Assembly (NCBI GenBank): GCA_965237485.1
Contig: CBDEFQ010000009.1
Span: 868,001-932,000 of the forward strand
Length of the DNA: 64,000 nt
From: JAAELZ01 sp965237485
GTDB taxonomy: Bacteria > Pseudomonadota > Gammaproteobacteria > Arenicellales > Poriferihabitantaceae
Direction: 5' to 3'
Position numbers and translations under genes: made by a program. Under the pieces are notes generated by a model that made no database searches, was not told the origin of the DNA, and worked only from the letters and a program-made list of their open reading frames with translations. Below are positions 24,707 to 33,768 of this stretch, piece by piece (within the stretch, counting starts at the first letter, position 1; each line of letters opens with the position of its first letter).

Positions 24707-26182
24707 CTATCGTATATCTGCGCCTGGATTAACTACTTGGTAGTCGGTATTGCCCACTCTTAACACAATGTTATTGGGATAAGCAGAGCCAGGGCGGTTA
24801 AACCGGTAAGTAACCCGGTCGCCGTTGGTTCTCCCTGACGAGGAAGCAATTTCGATCGTAACGTCATCTGGCCCGATCAATAATGTTGTTTGTTCAGGGA
24901 AGCTTGACGGTGTTAAAACAACCAACTTTCCGTCACTTTCAGATACCGGCTTCCAACGTATGCCACTTATAGTAATGTCGGTTGCTTCAGTGAATAAAGT
25001 TGAACGGTTTGCACTTGAGATTGATGCATTTGACGAAGCAGCACTACCTGTGTCTGTGGTTCTAAATTGAGCGCTTATCGTTGAAGTACTAGCGGTGGCA
25101 TCAGCATTCTCAGTATCCTCTGAACTCTCAGTGGTTTCTGAATCCTCTATTGCAAGGTGATCGTTCACATCTACATCAGGAGAGTTAACTTCTACTTCAT
25201 AATCTGGCAATTCCGTCGAACACTCCGGGTCTTGAGCAACTGGGTTGATTGAGGCAAAGGTGTTGCTCGGAGTTTGTGCTGTAAAGTCACTTCTCATATC
25301 ATCTGGCACGTCGATCACAAAGTGAATAACGTCAGACAGTGCATATTGGCCATCATTGACATAGAGTACGGCTGCATGATTTCCATCTGCCAAATCAGCA
25401 ACACAAGGGTCTTTGAATTCCCTAACTTCTTCAGAATCGATATACCAACTATAGCTTAGCTTTTTCGTACTTATATCTGGATCAAATGATCCAGCACTAT
25501 CAAGATAGGGCGTGCCCCAGCTGGTTTCGTTGATGCCTGCTTGTGGGTGTGGCCGACTGCGAAAGATTGGCTGTTCGCCTTGATTGAATAAGATGACTTG
25601 GTCAACCAAGGTGAAAAAGTTACTTCCCTTTATGTTGGTATTTTGCACAAATCTTATTTTGATGCCGCTTCCGATAAAAGCACGCGTACTGATATAGTGG
25701 GATTGGAAGGGAATATTTTTAGCATCACCAGGGCAACCTTGGTTCAATTCGGCCTTGGCGGTATTAATCTTTTGAGAAATAACCACAGCGTCATTGGATG
25801 CATCTAATATTTCTACACTAAAATCTACAGAGGGTTTTTTTAGTCCTCTTGCGCTTTCTGAAAGCGCGATGAATGCAATGCCATCCCCAGCTGTAAAAGC
25901 AGGAGAGGTTAGACCTGCCATTGAGCTAGGGCCACTGTTTCCGCTTCTAAGTAAGGCTGCGTATTGGCCTCTGATTCTGATTTGGGTCGTGTCTCCAGAG
26001 GAAAAACAACCGTTGCGCTGTGCGATGCGAACGACACCTCCATTAGTACTGCTGTCTATCCATCCCACTATGCTACCTGTTTCAAAGTCACCGTTAAGCA
26101 ATGGTTGGGCAGCATGAACAGATGGACCCAAAAGTACGCAACAAATTATGGGGCAGAAGAAACTAGTGATCGCTCTACTCAT
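24707..26182 (-). CDS. Secreted protein, paralogue of the upstream gene (NGDFETG type)
   Basis: This 491-residue protein has a signal peptide (to about residue 25, VHAAQ). Next is a jelly-roll-like N domain: LLNGDFETGSIVGW, CFSSGDTTQIRIRGQYAALLRSG, VDFSVEILD, then HYISTRAFIGSGIKIRFVQ. A PKD-like segment (DSAGSFDPDISTKKLSYSWYIDSEE) follows, then a Ser/Thr/Glu-rich stretch (about 320-390) and a small C-terminal beta domain. It shares the N-terminal 240 residues in outline with its upstream neighbour. SD-like AAAGG precedes the start, 10 bases from it. It is probably a surface or extracellular protein; function unknown. Confidence 0.65.
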   Translation of the reverse strand: MSRAITSFFCPIICCVLLGPSVHAAQPLLNGDFETGSIVGWIDSSTNGGVVRIAQRNGCFSSGDTTQIRIRGQYAALLRSGNSGPSSMAGLTSPAFTAGDGIAFIALSESARGLKKPSVDFSVEILDASNDAVVISQKINTAKAELNQGCPGDAKNIPFQSHYISTRAFIGSGIKIRFVQNTNIKGSNFFTLVDQVILFNQGEQPIFRSRPHPQAGINETSWGTPYLDSAGSFDPDISTKKLSYSWYIDSEEVREFKDPCVADLADGNHAAVLYVNDGQYALSDVIHFVIDVPDDMRSDFTAQTPSNTFASINPVAQDPECSTELPDYEVEVNSPDVDVNDHLAIEDSETTESSEDTENADATASTSTISAQFRTTDTGSAASSNASISSANRSTLFTEATDITISGIRWKPVSESDGKLVVLTPSSFPEQTTLLIGPDDVTIEIASSSGRTNGDRVTYRFNRPGSAYPNNIVLRVGNTDYQVVNPGADIR

Positions 26183-26238
26183 TTCGCTACGCCTTTCATT
26201 GTGTTGTGATCATGACAGGCATTTCTATGCTAGGCGTA

Positions 26239-27969
26239 TCATTTAAATCGTATATTGTGAGTGTTATGGTGCGCTCGGCCGGTGTTGTCAGCAAGTAGCA
26301 CTTGAAGAGCCATTAAAGTGGCTTCGTAAGCTGCTGTTCCACCTGTCCCATATATTGTGCAAGCTATCGCGCTACAAGCACTAACGGTCAAACCGTCTAA
26401 GTCAGCATCGGTTAGATCCACTAACTGATCACTGGATTGCGAATTCTCAATTGCAACGGTTGCTTTAGTTAGAATATCTGATGTATTAGAACTCAGGACT
26501 ACGCTAGAAAACAGAGGTTTAGCGATATTTGCAGTAAATTGTAAATTTGGCTCTAGTGTGTCTATGGTGGGGGCAGCTTGAGCTACCGTTATGCTCCTGC
26601 TGATGGTTAGGCTGGAGATGTTGCCCGAATCAAATATGGTGAGTGTTATCATGCGGCTGGTCGTGCTGTCACCCAGTTCGATTTTTAGAGCTTGAAGCAC
26701 AGTTTCATAAATTGTTGTGCTACCTGTTCCAGTTAACGTGCAAATTGTGGAGGCACAGCCGTTGGCGGTCAAGCCATTTAGCTCTGAAACGCTGGGGTCT
26801 ACCATTTTATCGCCTGTTTGCGCGTTTTCAATTTCAATAACTGCCTTCGTTAGGGTGTCTGACGTGCCAGAAACAAGTACGACGCTGCTAAAAAGAGTGC
26901 CTTCACTATTTGCAGTGAAGGGTGAATTCGTTAAGAGTGAGGTAACGATAGGTACAGTCCCAGGATCTCCAGGGTTTCCAGGATTTATTAAATCAATCGG
27001 ATGCCTTGCGTTGCAACTTGCGGTGTTGGATAAACCAGTTATTGTAGAGCTGGTGCTGGATGCAGTAGTGCTTGATTCTTGCACGGTTGGCACGACAACC
27101 TCATCGTCTACTGAATCAGGTACCAAAAAGTTAAAAGTGTCCGTCGCTAACCGAGAGTTTGCGGTGTCTTGAATGTAAAGATTTGCAGTGTAGGCTCCAG
27201 GTTCGAGATCGTTAATACAAGGGTTAAAGCAAGGGCGCTCGCTAGTTTCGCCATTGATAAACCAACTATACTGCCACGCTATAGTTTGCTCTTCAATGTC
27301 GCCAAATGGTAACCCAGCAGTAAGCGCAACGACGCCAGAATTTTGGATGATACCCGCTCGGGCGTTTGGGTAACTTAAGTAGATTGGCACTGCAGAGTCG
27401 ACTACACCCACTTCATCAATTAGGGTGAATCCGCCAGTCTTGGCTATTTCTTGATGCTGCGTAAAACGTACTTTAATCTGTTTGCCCTGAAACTCACGGG
27501 TGCTGATAAAGTGCGTGCTAAAACTGTGGTCGCGCTTGCTGCTGGGACAGCCATTTGCAAGCTTAATCATGGCGGTGGCAAGAGTTTGGGTGCGTAATAC
27601 CTTTGCTGTTCCATCTAGTATGCTCACGTTAATTGCGAAGGGGTTGATTTTTTTCCGCTTTCCTTTTAGTTCGCTCAGGCCTAGAAAACTTAACCCAGTG
27701 CCTGCAATAAAAGATTTGGAGGTGAACGAACTAAGTTGCTCTCCGGTTGAGCGCAGCAATCCAGCGTATTGTCCGCGCGCCCTTATTTGGGTGGTGTCCC
27801 CACTTGAAAAACAAGTGCCACGCGTAGCGACTACTGCGACGCCCGCTGGGTTCCAGCCTTGTAAGGTGCCGCTTTCAAATCCACCGTCAAATAGTGGCGT
27901 AATTGCATGGGAATTAAACGAGAGTAAACACGTAATCAATCCTAGCAGTGCAGCTCGAGAGAAAAGCAT
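26239..27969 (-). CDS. Secreted protein with tandem C-terminal repeats, frameshifted at the end
   Basis: This 576-residue protein has a signal peptide (SFNSHA, about residue 22) and an N domain like its downstream paralogue (LFDGGFESGTLQGW, CFSSGDTTQIRARGQYAGLLRS). Two tandem repeats of about 100 residues follow, each with FTAN...LFSSVVL.S.TSD.LTKA..EIEN.Q..D. The second repeat breaks off: GRAHHNTHNIRFK replaces what should be TITLTIYDLN, which is still encoded one frame over and runs to a stop at 26196. One base change near 26270 thus removed about 25 residues. An IS4 element lies 21 bases before the ATG. Confidence 0.65.
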   Translation of the reverse strand: MLFSRAALLGLITCLLSFNSHAITPLFDGGFESGTLQGWNPAGVAVVATRGTCFSSGDTTQIRARGQYAGLLRSTGEQLSSFTSKSFIAGTGLSFLGLSELKGKRKKINPFAINVSILDGTAKVLRTQTLATAMIKLANGCPSSKRDHSFSTHFISTREFQGKQIKVRFTQHQEIAKTGGFTLIDEVGVVDSAVPIYLSYPNARAGIIQNSGVVALTAGLPFGDIEEQTIAWQYSWFINGETSERPCFNPCINDLEPGAYTANLYIQDTANSRLATDTFNFLVPDSVDDEVVVPTVQESSTTASSTSSTITGLSNTASCNARHPIDLINPGNPGDPGTVPIVTSLLTNSPFTANSEGTLFSSVVLVSGTSDTLTKAVIEIENAQTGDKMVDPSVSELNGLTANGCASTICTLTGTGSTTIYETVLQALKIELGDSTTSRMITLTIFDSGNISSLTISRSITVAQAAPTIDTLEPNLQFTANIAKPLFSSVVLSSNTSDILTKATVAIENSQSSDQLVDLTDADLDGLTVSACSAIACTIYGTGGTAAYEATLMALQVLLADNTGRAHHNTHNIRFK

Positions 27970-27989
27970 TAGAATGTTATATAAGCCGT

Positions 27990-29260
27990 CACTGCTGTCC
28001 CGTTAACTTTCACAGCAACGAAAATTGATTAGGGTTAAGGTTTGGGTGATGCATCGGGTCCCCTCGCAACAGTGCCATTAAATCACGTTTTTCAAACAAA
28101 TTAAGCTGCAATACCCTCAATATTTGTTGCATCGTTTTGCCCGCCTTCGACTGCAATTTGATGAACATCAGTATTAGGTAAATACATAACGCAATCCATA
28201 TTTGGGTCAATACTGCGTTCTTGCTGGTGCCGATAAATGACTTCACCTTTAAGTTCTGCTTGATCCACTTGAAGAATAATTCCACCTGCCATCTGGCTTT
28301 ATAAATATCGGCGATAGTTTGAGCACTGAGCTTAAAGTGGTTGGTTAAAAACACATAATGCTTGCCTGTAGTGGCATCGCGATAACCAATACGGCGTAAT
28401 CGAATCGAACACTCCTTTGCTGCTTTGACCCCCGTGAATTCAATCGTTTGATCACTGCTAAGTCCCGTTCCCTTGCGTACACTATGTCGCTTGATAAGGC
28501 GGTATGCAGCATTCTTCTTTAATCGTGTGACAAAGTATATTCCCTTGTCATTCAATTGCTTATACCAAGCATAGTCGTTGTATCCACGGTCAATAACTAC
28601 AATGCTGCCTTTCGGGAAAGCTACTTTCCTGCCTGCAGTAACATCAGCACATTTACCCTCGGTGATATTAACAAACTCAGGTAAGTAACCATCATGATTC
28701 AGGCCTACATGCAGTTTGATTGCCCCTTTAGTTGATCGAAAGTCTGCCCATGGGAAAACCGATAACAGATCAATGGTAGATGAGTCCAGCGAATACAGGG
28801 GATTCTTGAAACGAAAGTTATGCCCTGGCGTTTTGCTCTGACAGCGCTTGAGTAATTGAGAGAATAGCACTTCATAAAGGCTCGAAGGCTTGTTCTCATT
28901 GATGCGTGAAAGATTGGACCGCGTTAACACGGCACTACCAGGATGATACAAGCGGTGTGATTGAGCGCTGACATTATCAACAATATCACGCAAGCTATGA
29001 CGGCCAGTCAATTGAGCTATAGTCAGGCTCACGAACTGTGACCAACGAGACGCTCTGCGGAATGAACGCCCCGAATGATGTTGAATTGCGAGTGCCTCGA
29101 ATTCATGTCTCGGAACAATTTTGAGTATTTGATTTAGAACGGTATTACAATGTGACATGGTCTGATTTTCCTATTTGATTCAACGGTTTATCGCTAAACG
29201 TATTTTATCAAATTGAGAGAAAATCAGGCCTGTTTCTTTAGTGTTAACGGGACAGCAGTG
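27990..29260 (-). mobile_element. IS4-family element, complete copy
   Basis: This 1271-bp element has inverted ends CACTGCTGTCCCGTTAAC and GTTAACGGGACAGCAGTG. The 9-bp duplication ATAAGCCGT flanks it (27981-27989 and 29261-29269). It carries one uninterrupted transposase gene. The insertion separates the secreted-protein operon on its left (start at 27969) from whatever lay upstream. Confidence 0.95.
28010..29158 (-). CDS. IS4-family transposase
   Basis: This 382-residue DDE transposase carries out cut-and-paste movement of the element. The catalytic aspartates are in YSLDSSTIDL and VVIDRGYNDY. The family signature Y-2-R-3-E-6-K reads YKARWQVELFFKWIK. The N-terminal DUF4372-like region (RHEFEALAIQHHSGRSFRRASRW) is complete. 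All motifs are intact, so it should be active and could supply transposase to the truncated copy at 10240. Confidence 0.95.
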   Translation of the reverse strand: MSHCNTVLNQILKIVPRHEFEALAIQHHSGRSFRRASRWSQFVSLTIAQLTGRHSLRDIVDNVSAQSHRLYHPGSAVLTRSNLSRINENKPSSLYEVLFSQLLKRCQSKTPGHNFRFKNPLYSLDSSTIDLLSVFPWADFRSTKGAIKLHVGLNHDGYLPEFVNITEGKCADVTAGRKVAFPKGSIVVIDRGYNDYAWYKQLNDKGIYFVTRLKKNAAYRLIKRHSVRKGTGLSSDQTIEFTGVKAAKECSIRLRRIGYRDATTGKHYVFLTNHFKLSAQTIADIYKARWQVELFFKWIKQNLKVKSFIGTSKNAVLTQIWIALCIYLILMFIKLQSKAGKTMQQILRVLQLNLFEKRDLMALLRGDPMHHPNLNPNQFSLL

Positions 29261-29337
29261 ATAAGCCGTTGATTTGTGTAGGCTTGGAGTGTATCAATCC
29301 AAGCTCGAGCAAGCAATTTTAATCAATTCAATCTGAA

Positions 29338-30111
29338 CTAATCCTTACTTTTTGCATTATTACGTAAGCGTTTTAGTAAAGTGAGCGGGTCACTGCGTTT
29401 GCCCTTGTTATTAATGCTAATATTTGAGCTAGCCGATTGAATTTCTTTTAATAGCGAGACCGCCGATAGAGTTTTTTGGCTATTTACGTGGCTACAATAG
29501 GCCCCAAACCAGCTTTCTTCTCCATTAAACGGCAAAGGGTCGGAGCCAGCTACAACCCTAAACCCTTTGGTTTTTGCGCGACGCATCAGCCAAGGAATGC
29601 CCCAGCCTATTGGCCTTAAGCTGGTGTCACCGAGCAAGAAATCACTAGGTGAATAATTATCCAGTAATGACTGAACAAGCTTCCCGCGTTTTGTAAACCA
29701 TTTTCCAGGCGACCAAGCAACAACCGGGGCGGCATCTTTTTGTTTACATTGCGCAATTATATCTTCAGCGTTTAATCCATCAGCAATATCTTGGTCGCAA
29801 CATAGGGCTAATACTTCAATGTTTTCGGCAGAGATGACTTGCCTGCCGGCCAACAGATGAAAGTAATCATTTCCATCCTTGCTGGAAACTTTAAGTTCTT
29901 TATCAGAAACTATCTCTATTTCATAGTTATTGAGAATCTTCTTGCCGTTAGCGAGAGCATCAAAATAATGGCAATCGTGCCGCTCTGCTAAACAAGCAAT
30001 TTTCAATATCTGGGCATCGTCGCAATGCGTTCTATTAAGAAAAAATTGGAACGCTTTTTCAATATCGTACTCAGGGTATAAATGTAAATGGGTGTCGAGT
30101 ATGGCTTGCAT
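29338..30111 (-). CDS. Putative metal-dependent hydrolase-like protein
   Basis: This 257-residue protein begins ILDTHLHLYPEYD, in which the D.H.H triplet resembles the first metal-binding motif of amidohydrolase-type enzymes. Later parts (APVVAWSPGKWF, FLLGDTSLRPIGWG, RVVAGSDPLPFNGEE) could form the remaining active site: VAGSDPLP is like the metal-binding aspartate after strand 8. No signal peptide. It is downstream of the glycosyltransferase gene on the same strand, so a role in surface-sugar metabolism is possible. I cannot name a family with certainty. Confidence 0.6.
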   Translation of the reverse strand: MQAILDTHLHLYPEYDIEKAFQFFLNRTHCDDAQILKIACLAERHDCHYFDALANGKKILNNYEIEIVSDKELKVSSKDGNDYFHLLAGRQVISAENIEVLALCCDQDIADGLNAEDIIAQCKQKDAAPVVAWSPGKWFTKRGKLVQSLLDNYSPSDFLLGDTSLRPIGWGIPWLMRRAKTKGFRVVAGSDPLPFNGEESWFGAYCSHVNSQKTLSAVSLLKEIQSASSNISINNKGKRSDPLTLLKRLRNNAKSKD

Positions 30112-30136
30112 AATCAGTATTTCATCATGAAGGAGT

Positions 30137-30282
30137 TAGTACACTGTCCAGACCCAAAGGGCGGCTACCATGGCGTCCCGCAGCTGCGTTGTAGTGCTTA
30201 TAACCATTAATTGCGCACTGCGTCTTACTGCAAAACACCATGGTAGTGCTGAATCCATCAATTTGGTCTGGACAGTGTACTA
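30137..30282. repeat. 146-bp inverted-repeat element (MITE-like)
   Basis: TAGTACACTGTCCAGACC begins at 30137 and its exact reverse complement ends at 30282. Inside, CTACCATGG and its complement CCATGGTAG form a second pair. It has no coding capacity. The TAG stop of the glycosyltransferase fragment (30280-30282) is the outermost triplet of the right arm, so the element supplies that gene's end. It shares no sequence with the element at 21816 or the pair at 35084 and 43039. Confidence 0.7.
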
Positions 30283-31113
30283 GTTTAAGGTCGCGTAGGC
30301 GTTCTCTAGCAAATCTTTGAACGAGTGGAAGTTATATTTTTCTTTATAAAGCATATACTCATTGGAACCAAGTTTTTCGCAAAGGTCTGGGTCATTGATT
30401 AATTTAAGAATTTTATTGCTGTAAGCTTCTGCGGTTGGCGGTGCAAATACGGCAGTGGTTTCGTTCAGGATGAGGCGGTTTGATGCCACATCGGTTGCTA
30501 CAATGGGCTTGGCCGCTTTGAAGTAATCTAATATCTTTAAGGGCGTATTGACTCCGGAGTGCCGAGGGGCGAGCAAGATGTCTACGGCTTTCAAATATAC
30601 GGGTAATTCATCAGGCGGGATCTTGCCAAGGAAGCTGACGTTCCTTTCAATCCCTGCATCAACCAATTTGGCTTTGCGTTGTGCAATCTCGTCGGTAGAG
30701 CCGCCGATTATGATAAACCTAGCTTTATTATGCTGTTTAATGACCTCGGGTATGGCCTCGAAAAGTAGATCTATGCCTTGATATACTGCAAACGACCCGA
30801 CAAAACATAACAAAGTTTCTTCTGCAGATTGTTGCAGCTCGCGGCGTTGCGTTTTGGTTTGCTCGGAAGTGGCTTCTACCAAAGAGGAGGGGATATCAAA
30901 AATAGCGGTCACTTCTCCTTTAGGCCCCATTCGGCTGGCTTGATCAGCAAGCCCTGCACCCGTACCAATAATTAAATCTGCGCGGCGAATGGTGAATTTT
31001 TCCATGCCTGCATAAAAAGATAAAATGATGTTTCTGATCAAGCCTTTGCGGTGCGAGAAGGGGTCAGAATGCTTTTCAAACACCGTTTTACAGCCAAATA
31101 CCTTGCCTAGCAT
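30280..31113 (-). pseudogene. Glycosyltransferase family 4, C-terminal part (frameshifted gene)
   Basis: This is the nucleotide-sugar-binding half of a GT-B glycosyltransferase. It has LLCFVGSFAVYQGIDLLFEA, ARFIIIGGS, VSFLGKIPPDELPVYLKAVDILLAPRHSGVNTPLKILDY (EX7E-like region) and KPIVATD. It transfers a sugar to a glycan or lipid acceptor at the cytoplasmic face. It is separated from its N-terminal half by a frameshift at a run of six G (minus strand) at 31125-31130. The frame upstream of the ATG 31113 is open to that run (GVLALMLGKVFG). Its stop lies in an inverted-repeat element. Confidence 0.8.
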
Positions 31114-31118
31114 GAGGG

Positions 31119-31436
31119 CTAAAACCCCCCTTCTTCAATGCCATGAATGACGTCATAATGCTTGCTGCGCAGCATTGATATTGCCTTAAATAAAATAACA
31201 ATATCAAACAGTGCTTTCATCAAGGACGGGCCTATGGCCACATCTTTGGCCCGATAGATATTGGGTACACGAGTGATACTAACGTTAGGAAGATCGGTGT
31301 CTTCACCAAAGGGCAAGGTGAGAAGATCAACTTGATAGCCTAATTCACTGAATGCTTGCAGTACGAAGCGAACCCGTATGGGTGATCCTCGCCATTGGAA
31401 ATAGGGTTGAGGGCTAATGAATAAAACCGATTTCAC
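31119..31436 (-). pseudogene. Glycosyltransferase family 4, N-terminal part (frameshifted gene)
   Basis: This is the acceptor-binding N-terminal lobe: KSVLFISPQPYFQWRGSPIRVRFVLQAFSELGYQVDLLTLP, then VIHGIEEGG. GTG 31436 is chosen as the start because it overlaps the stop of the L,D-transpeptidase gene as GTGA. The frame ends at a TAG directly after the run of six G. One more or two fewer G would connect EEG to VLALMLGKVFGCK and restore a protein of about 385 residues. The gene may be a pseudogene, phase-variable, or affected by a base-call error. Confidence 0.75.
31125..31130 (-). repeat. G6 homopolymer at the glycosyltransferase frameshift
   Basis: CCCCCC on the plus strand (GGGGGG in the gene) lies exactly where the two glycosyltransferase halves change frame. 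Slipped-strand change by one base would switch the gene between broken and intact. Confidence 0.7.
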
Positions 31437-32650
31437 GTTTGTTTGCCTTCGTAAATTATTTCCCATTTCCCCTGGGCATCTTTTCGCCAATATTGCCGCT
31501 TATCGGCTTGCGACTCAAAATTGTTACTTAAATAATTTTGCCTGAACTCCACTACCACCATATTTTCTTCGGCCGGATACGCAAATAAGCTAATATCGCT
31601 TAGGCCAATTTCAATATTGGTTTTTCCCTTGCTAACGGTGTGTTTGTGCGCGGCCCACTTTTTATAATTTTGACCACCCTGAGATTTGAACTTAGTCTTA
31701 GAGTAATGGCTTAAATAGTTTTCTACGTCTAAGCTTTCCCAGCTAGACTGCCATGCGTACAGCGTGTTCGCTAGCGTTGCTTCTGCCTTTGCTGCAACTC
31801 CCGTTGCAACCCAATTGGCGTTGTCTGAAATGACCACAGGCGTTTGTTTGTTGTAGTCAATTAGGCCGCCTAGTTCGGTAAACTCCATGTTGCTTAAAGC
31901 GACGCAACCGTTACTCGCATAGGGAATGCGGTTGATGGATTCGGGATGAGTGCCATGAATCCAAATTCCATATCCCGTACGTTTATGACGTTTGTCGATC
32001 ACATTGGGATAATTGATCGGAAATGCACCTGTGCCATAAAGCGGCGGTAATTCTGAATCAGGAATAAACGAGGTGACGTGATAAACGCCAATAGGGGTTT
32101 TCTCATCACCTTCTACGCGTTTATGAGTCCCTTTCAGGCCTATGGTTATGTAGTAATCTTTTACGTGTTGCAGCGAGCCAAGTATATTGTTGAAAACATA
32201 TAACCTTGCTGCCTTTGTATCAACAAAAAGCACGCTTTGGTGCTTTCTATCTAACTTTAAAATGGAGGCAGGAACTAAGCCTTGTTTTGCAGGGTTGTCC
32301 TCCTTTAGCTGGTTCCAGCGTAGATTAATTTCTTCTCTTAAGCCATCCAGTTGTAGATGTGCGAGGCGTTCATTCACGTAGCCTTTGTAACTCTTGTCGG
32401 GCTCGATTATGCCGCTGCGAGCGGCCAGTAAATCGGCGAGCATCAGTTGTGCTACTTGGCTATTGGGGAAGTCTGCTAGATATTGCCTCAGTATGTCTTC
32501 TACCTGAGTGTCGCCCAATCTCTGGTAGTTGGAGAGCGACTCGATTAATTGGGTCTCGTAACTTTCAGCAGCTTGGGTGCTAGAAGTAAGTAGTAGCATA
32601 AACGCAAATGTAATGCCCAGTAATCGCTGATATAACATCCTCAGTCGCAT
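31433..32650 (-). CDS. L,D-transpeptidase (YkuD) with C-terminal NTF2-like domain
   Basis: This periplasmic enzyme cross-links or attaches proteins to peptidoglycan meso-DAP residues. From ATG 32650 it has 405 residues, starting with a signal peptide (MRLRMLYQRLLG to TQA); starts at 32686 or 32737 would overlap the upstream gene and put residues before it. The YkuD domain (about 145-280) ends with IHGTHP and the catalytic-cysteine motif SNGC. The last 110 residues (YAWQSSWESLDVENYLSHYS) are an NTF2-like domain that also ends the TPR protein encoded next door, as in Cds6-type proteins. Confidence 0.9.
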   Translation of the reverse strand: MRLRMLYQRLLGITFAFMLLLTSSTQAAESYETQLIESLSNYQRLGDTQVEDILRQYLADFPNSQVAQLMLADLLAARSGIIEPDKSYKGYVNERLAHLQLDGLREEINLRWNQLKEDNPAKQGLVPASILKLDRKHQSVLFVDTKAARLYVFNNILGSLQHVKDYYITIGLKGTHKRVEGDEKTPIGVYHVTSFIPDSELPPLYGTGAFPINYPNVIDKRHKRTGYGIWIHGTHPESINRIPYASNGCVALSNMEFTELGGLIDYNKQTPVVISDNANWVATGVAAKAEATLANTLYAWQSSWESLDVENYLSHYSKTKFKSQGGQNYKKWAAHKHTVSKGKTNIEIGLSDISLFAYPAEENMVVVEFRQNYLSNNFESQADKRQYWRKDAQGKWEIIYEGKQT

Positions 32651-32697
32651 ATGAGTGATCAGTTCACGATGCTTTATTGTAGGCATAGAATCTTGGA

Positions 32698-33711
32698 TTA
32701 CAGGGCTTTTAATGTTATTTCTTGGCTGATCTTCCAATCACCATTTTGCCTTACAAAATGTAACTCCTTAAGTACTTTATCCCTGTAAAGATCAGACTCA
32801 TAGCTCTGCCGGAATTGAGTAATATAAGACCCGCCCGATTTTCGAGTCTTGAGCTTATCAGCCTTAACCTTGATGTATTTTTTTGACTTAAAGTTCCACC
32901 TTCGTCCGGCTATCCATTGCTTTCTGCTTTTGCCCACGGAATGATAAGCCGAAGAGTAAAAAGACACATACTTTACCGCGTTTTTACTAGACCAAGCTGC
33001 AGCCCATCGATTGATTAAAGACTTAACTTTTTGTTCATCGGTTAGAGTTGGAGCCGGTTTATCTTTAGGCACATTTTTAGTGACCATTGCTTCGGTTTTT
33101 TTCTCAACCTTGGCAACTACTTTGGCCGGTTTCTTGGTTTCGGTTTTAAGCTCGGTTTTGGGTTCAGTCTTGGGCTCGGTTATGGGTATAAGCGTAGTGG
33201 TGGTAGTATCTAAAACCGTATCTGGAAGTGGGGATTCGATGGTTGCTAACTGTGCAGGGTTGTTGGTTCGTTTTAACTTAAGCGCTGCACGGACATGGCG
33301 CTTAGACATGTCCCAATACACCGCTCGAAGGTTGTCGTATAAAGTCGCGTATACCGGGTCGACATGCATGGCCTTTTCCAGCACTTCGCTGGCAGCTTGC
33401 AGATTGTCATGCTGTGCGTATATGGCCGCTAAATTATTATAAGCCTCCAGTTGCGCTGGATTACTTTCAATAATCGATTGGTAAGCACGAATAGATTGCT
33501 TAAGTTGACCGGCTTCATACAGCAATTGAGCTTGTAAAAATAAGGCATCGGTGTTGTCTGGTTCGGCAACGAGTAGGCCTTTTATTTCCGTGAGAGCAGG
33601 TGCGATCTCTCCCTTGCTATACAGTGATTTAGCCATTGATAATGTCGCGCCACCGCTTACGCTAACCCAACACAGCGTGATGGCGAGCAGGGCCGTAATT
33701 AAATATTTCAC
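32698..33711 (-). CDS. Periplasmic TPR protein with C-terminal Cds6-like (NTF2-type) domain
   Basis: This 337-residue protein has a signal peptide (to about SGGA), TPR repeats (about 25-140, AQLEAYNNLAAIYAQHDNLQAASEVLEKAMHVDP split over helices), and a Lys/Pro/Thr linker with TEPKTEPKTELKTETKKP. A C-terminal domain (INRWAAAWSSKNAVKYVSFYS) matches that of the adjacent L,D-transpeptidase. The shared domain suggests the two bind the same wall partner. It is the first of three genes reading towards the glycosyltransferase. Precise role unknown. Confidence 0.75.
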   Translation of the reverse strand: MKYLITALLAITLCWVSVSGGATLSMAKSLYSKGEIAPALTEIKGLLVAEPDNTDALFLQAQLLYEAGQLKQSIRAYQSIIESNPAQLEAYNNLAAIYAQHDNLQAASEVLEKAMHVDPVYATLYDNLRAVYWDMSKRHVRAALKLKRTNNPAQLATIESPLPDTVLDTTTTTLIPITEPKTEPKTELKTETKKPAKVVAKVEKKTEAMVTKNVPKDKPAPTLTDEQKVKSLINRWAAAWSSKNAVKYVSFYSSAYHSVGKSRKQWIAGRRWNFKSKKYIKVKADKLKTRKSGGSYITQFRQSYESDLYRDKVLKELHFVRQNGDWKISQEITLKAL

Positions 33712-33768
33712 CTAGCCTACAGAGGTTTAGTCACAGAATTTATTGAAGCTGAAATACGCAATCAATGT

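Noticed and set aside
29270..29337. GCTTGGA/TCCAAGC hairpin after the hydrolase-like gene
   Set aside because: The stem is short and no T run follows in either direction, so calling a terminator is not justified.
33120..33190. Short tandem repeats in the TPR gene
   Set aside because: They encode the TEPKTEPKTELKTE linker; this is low-complexity coding sequence, not a CRISPR array or a mobile repeat.
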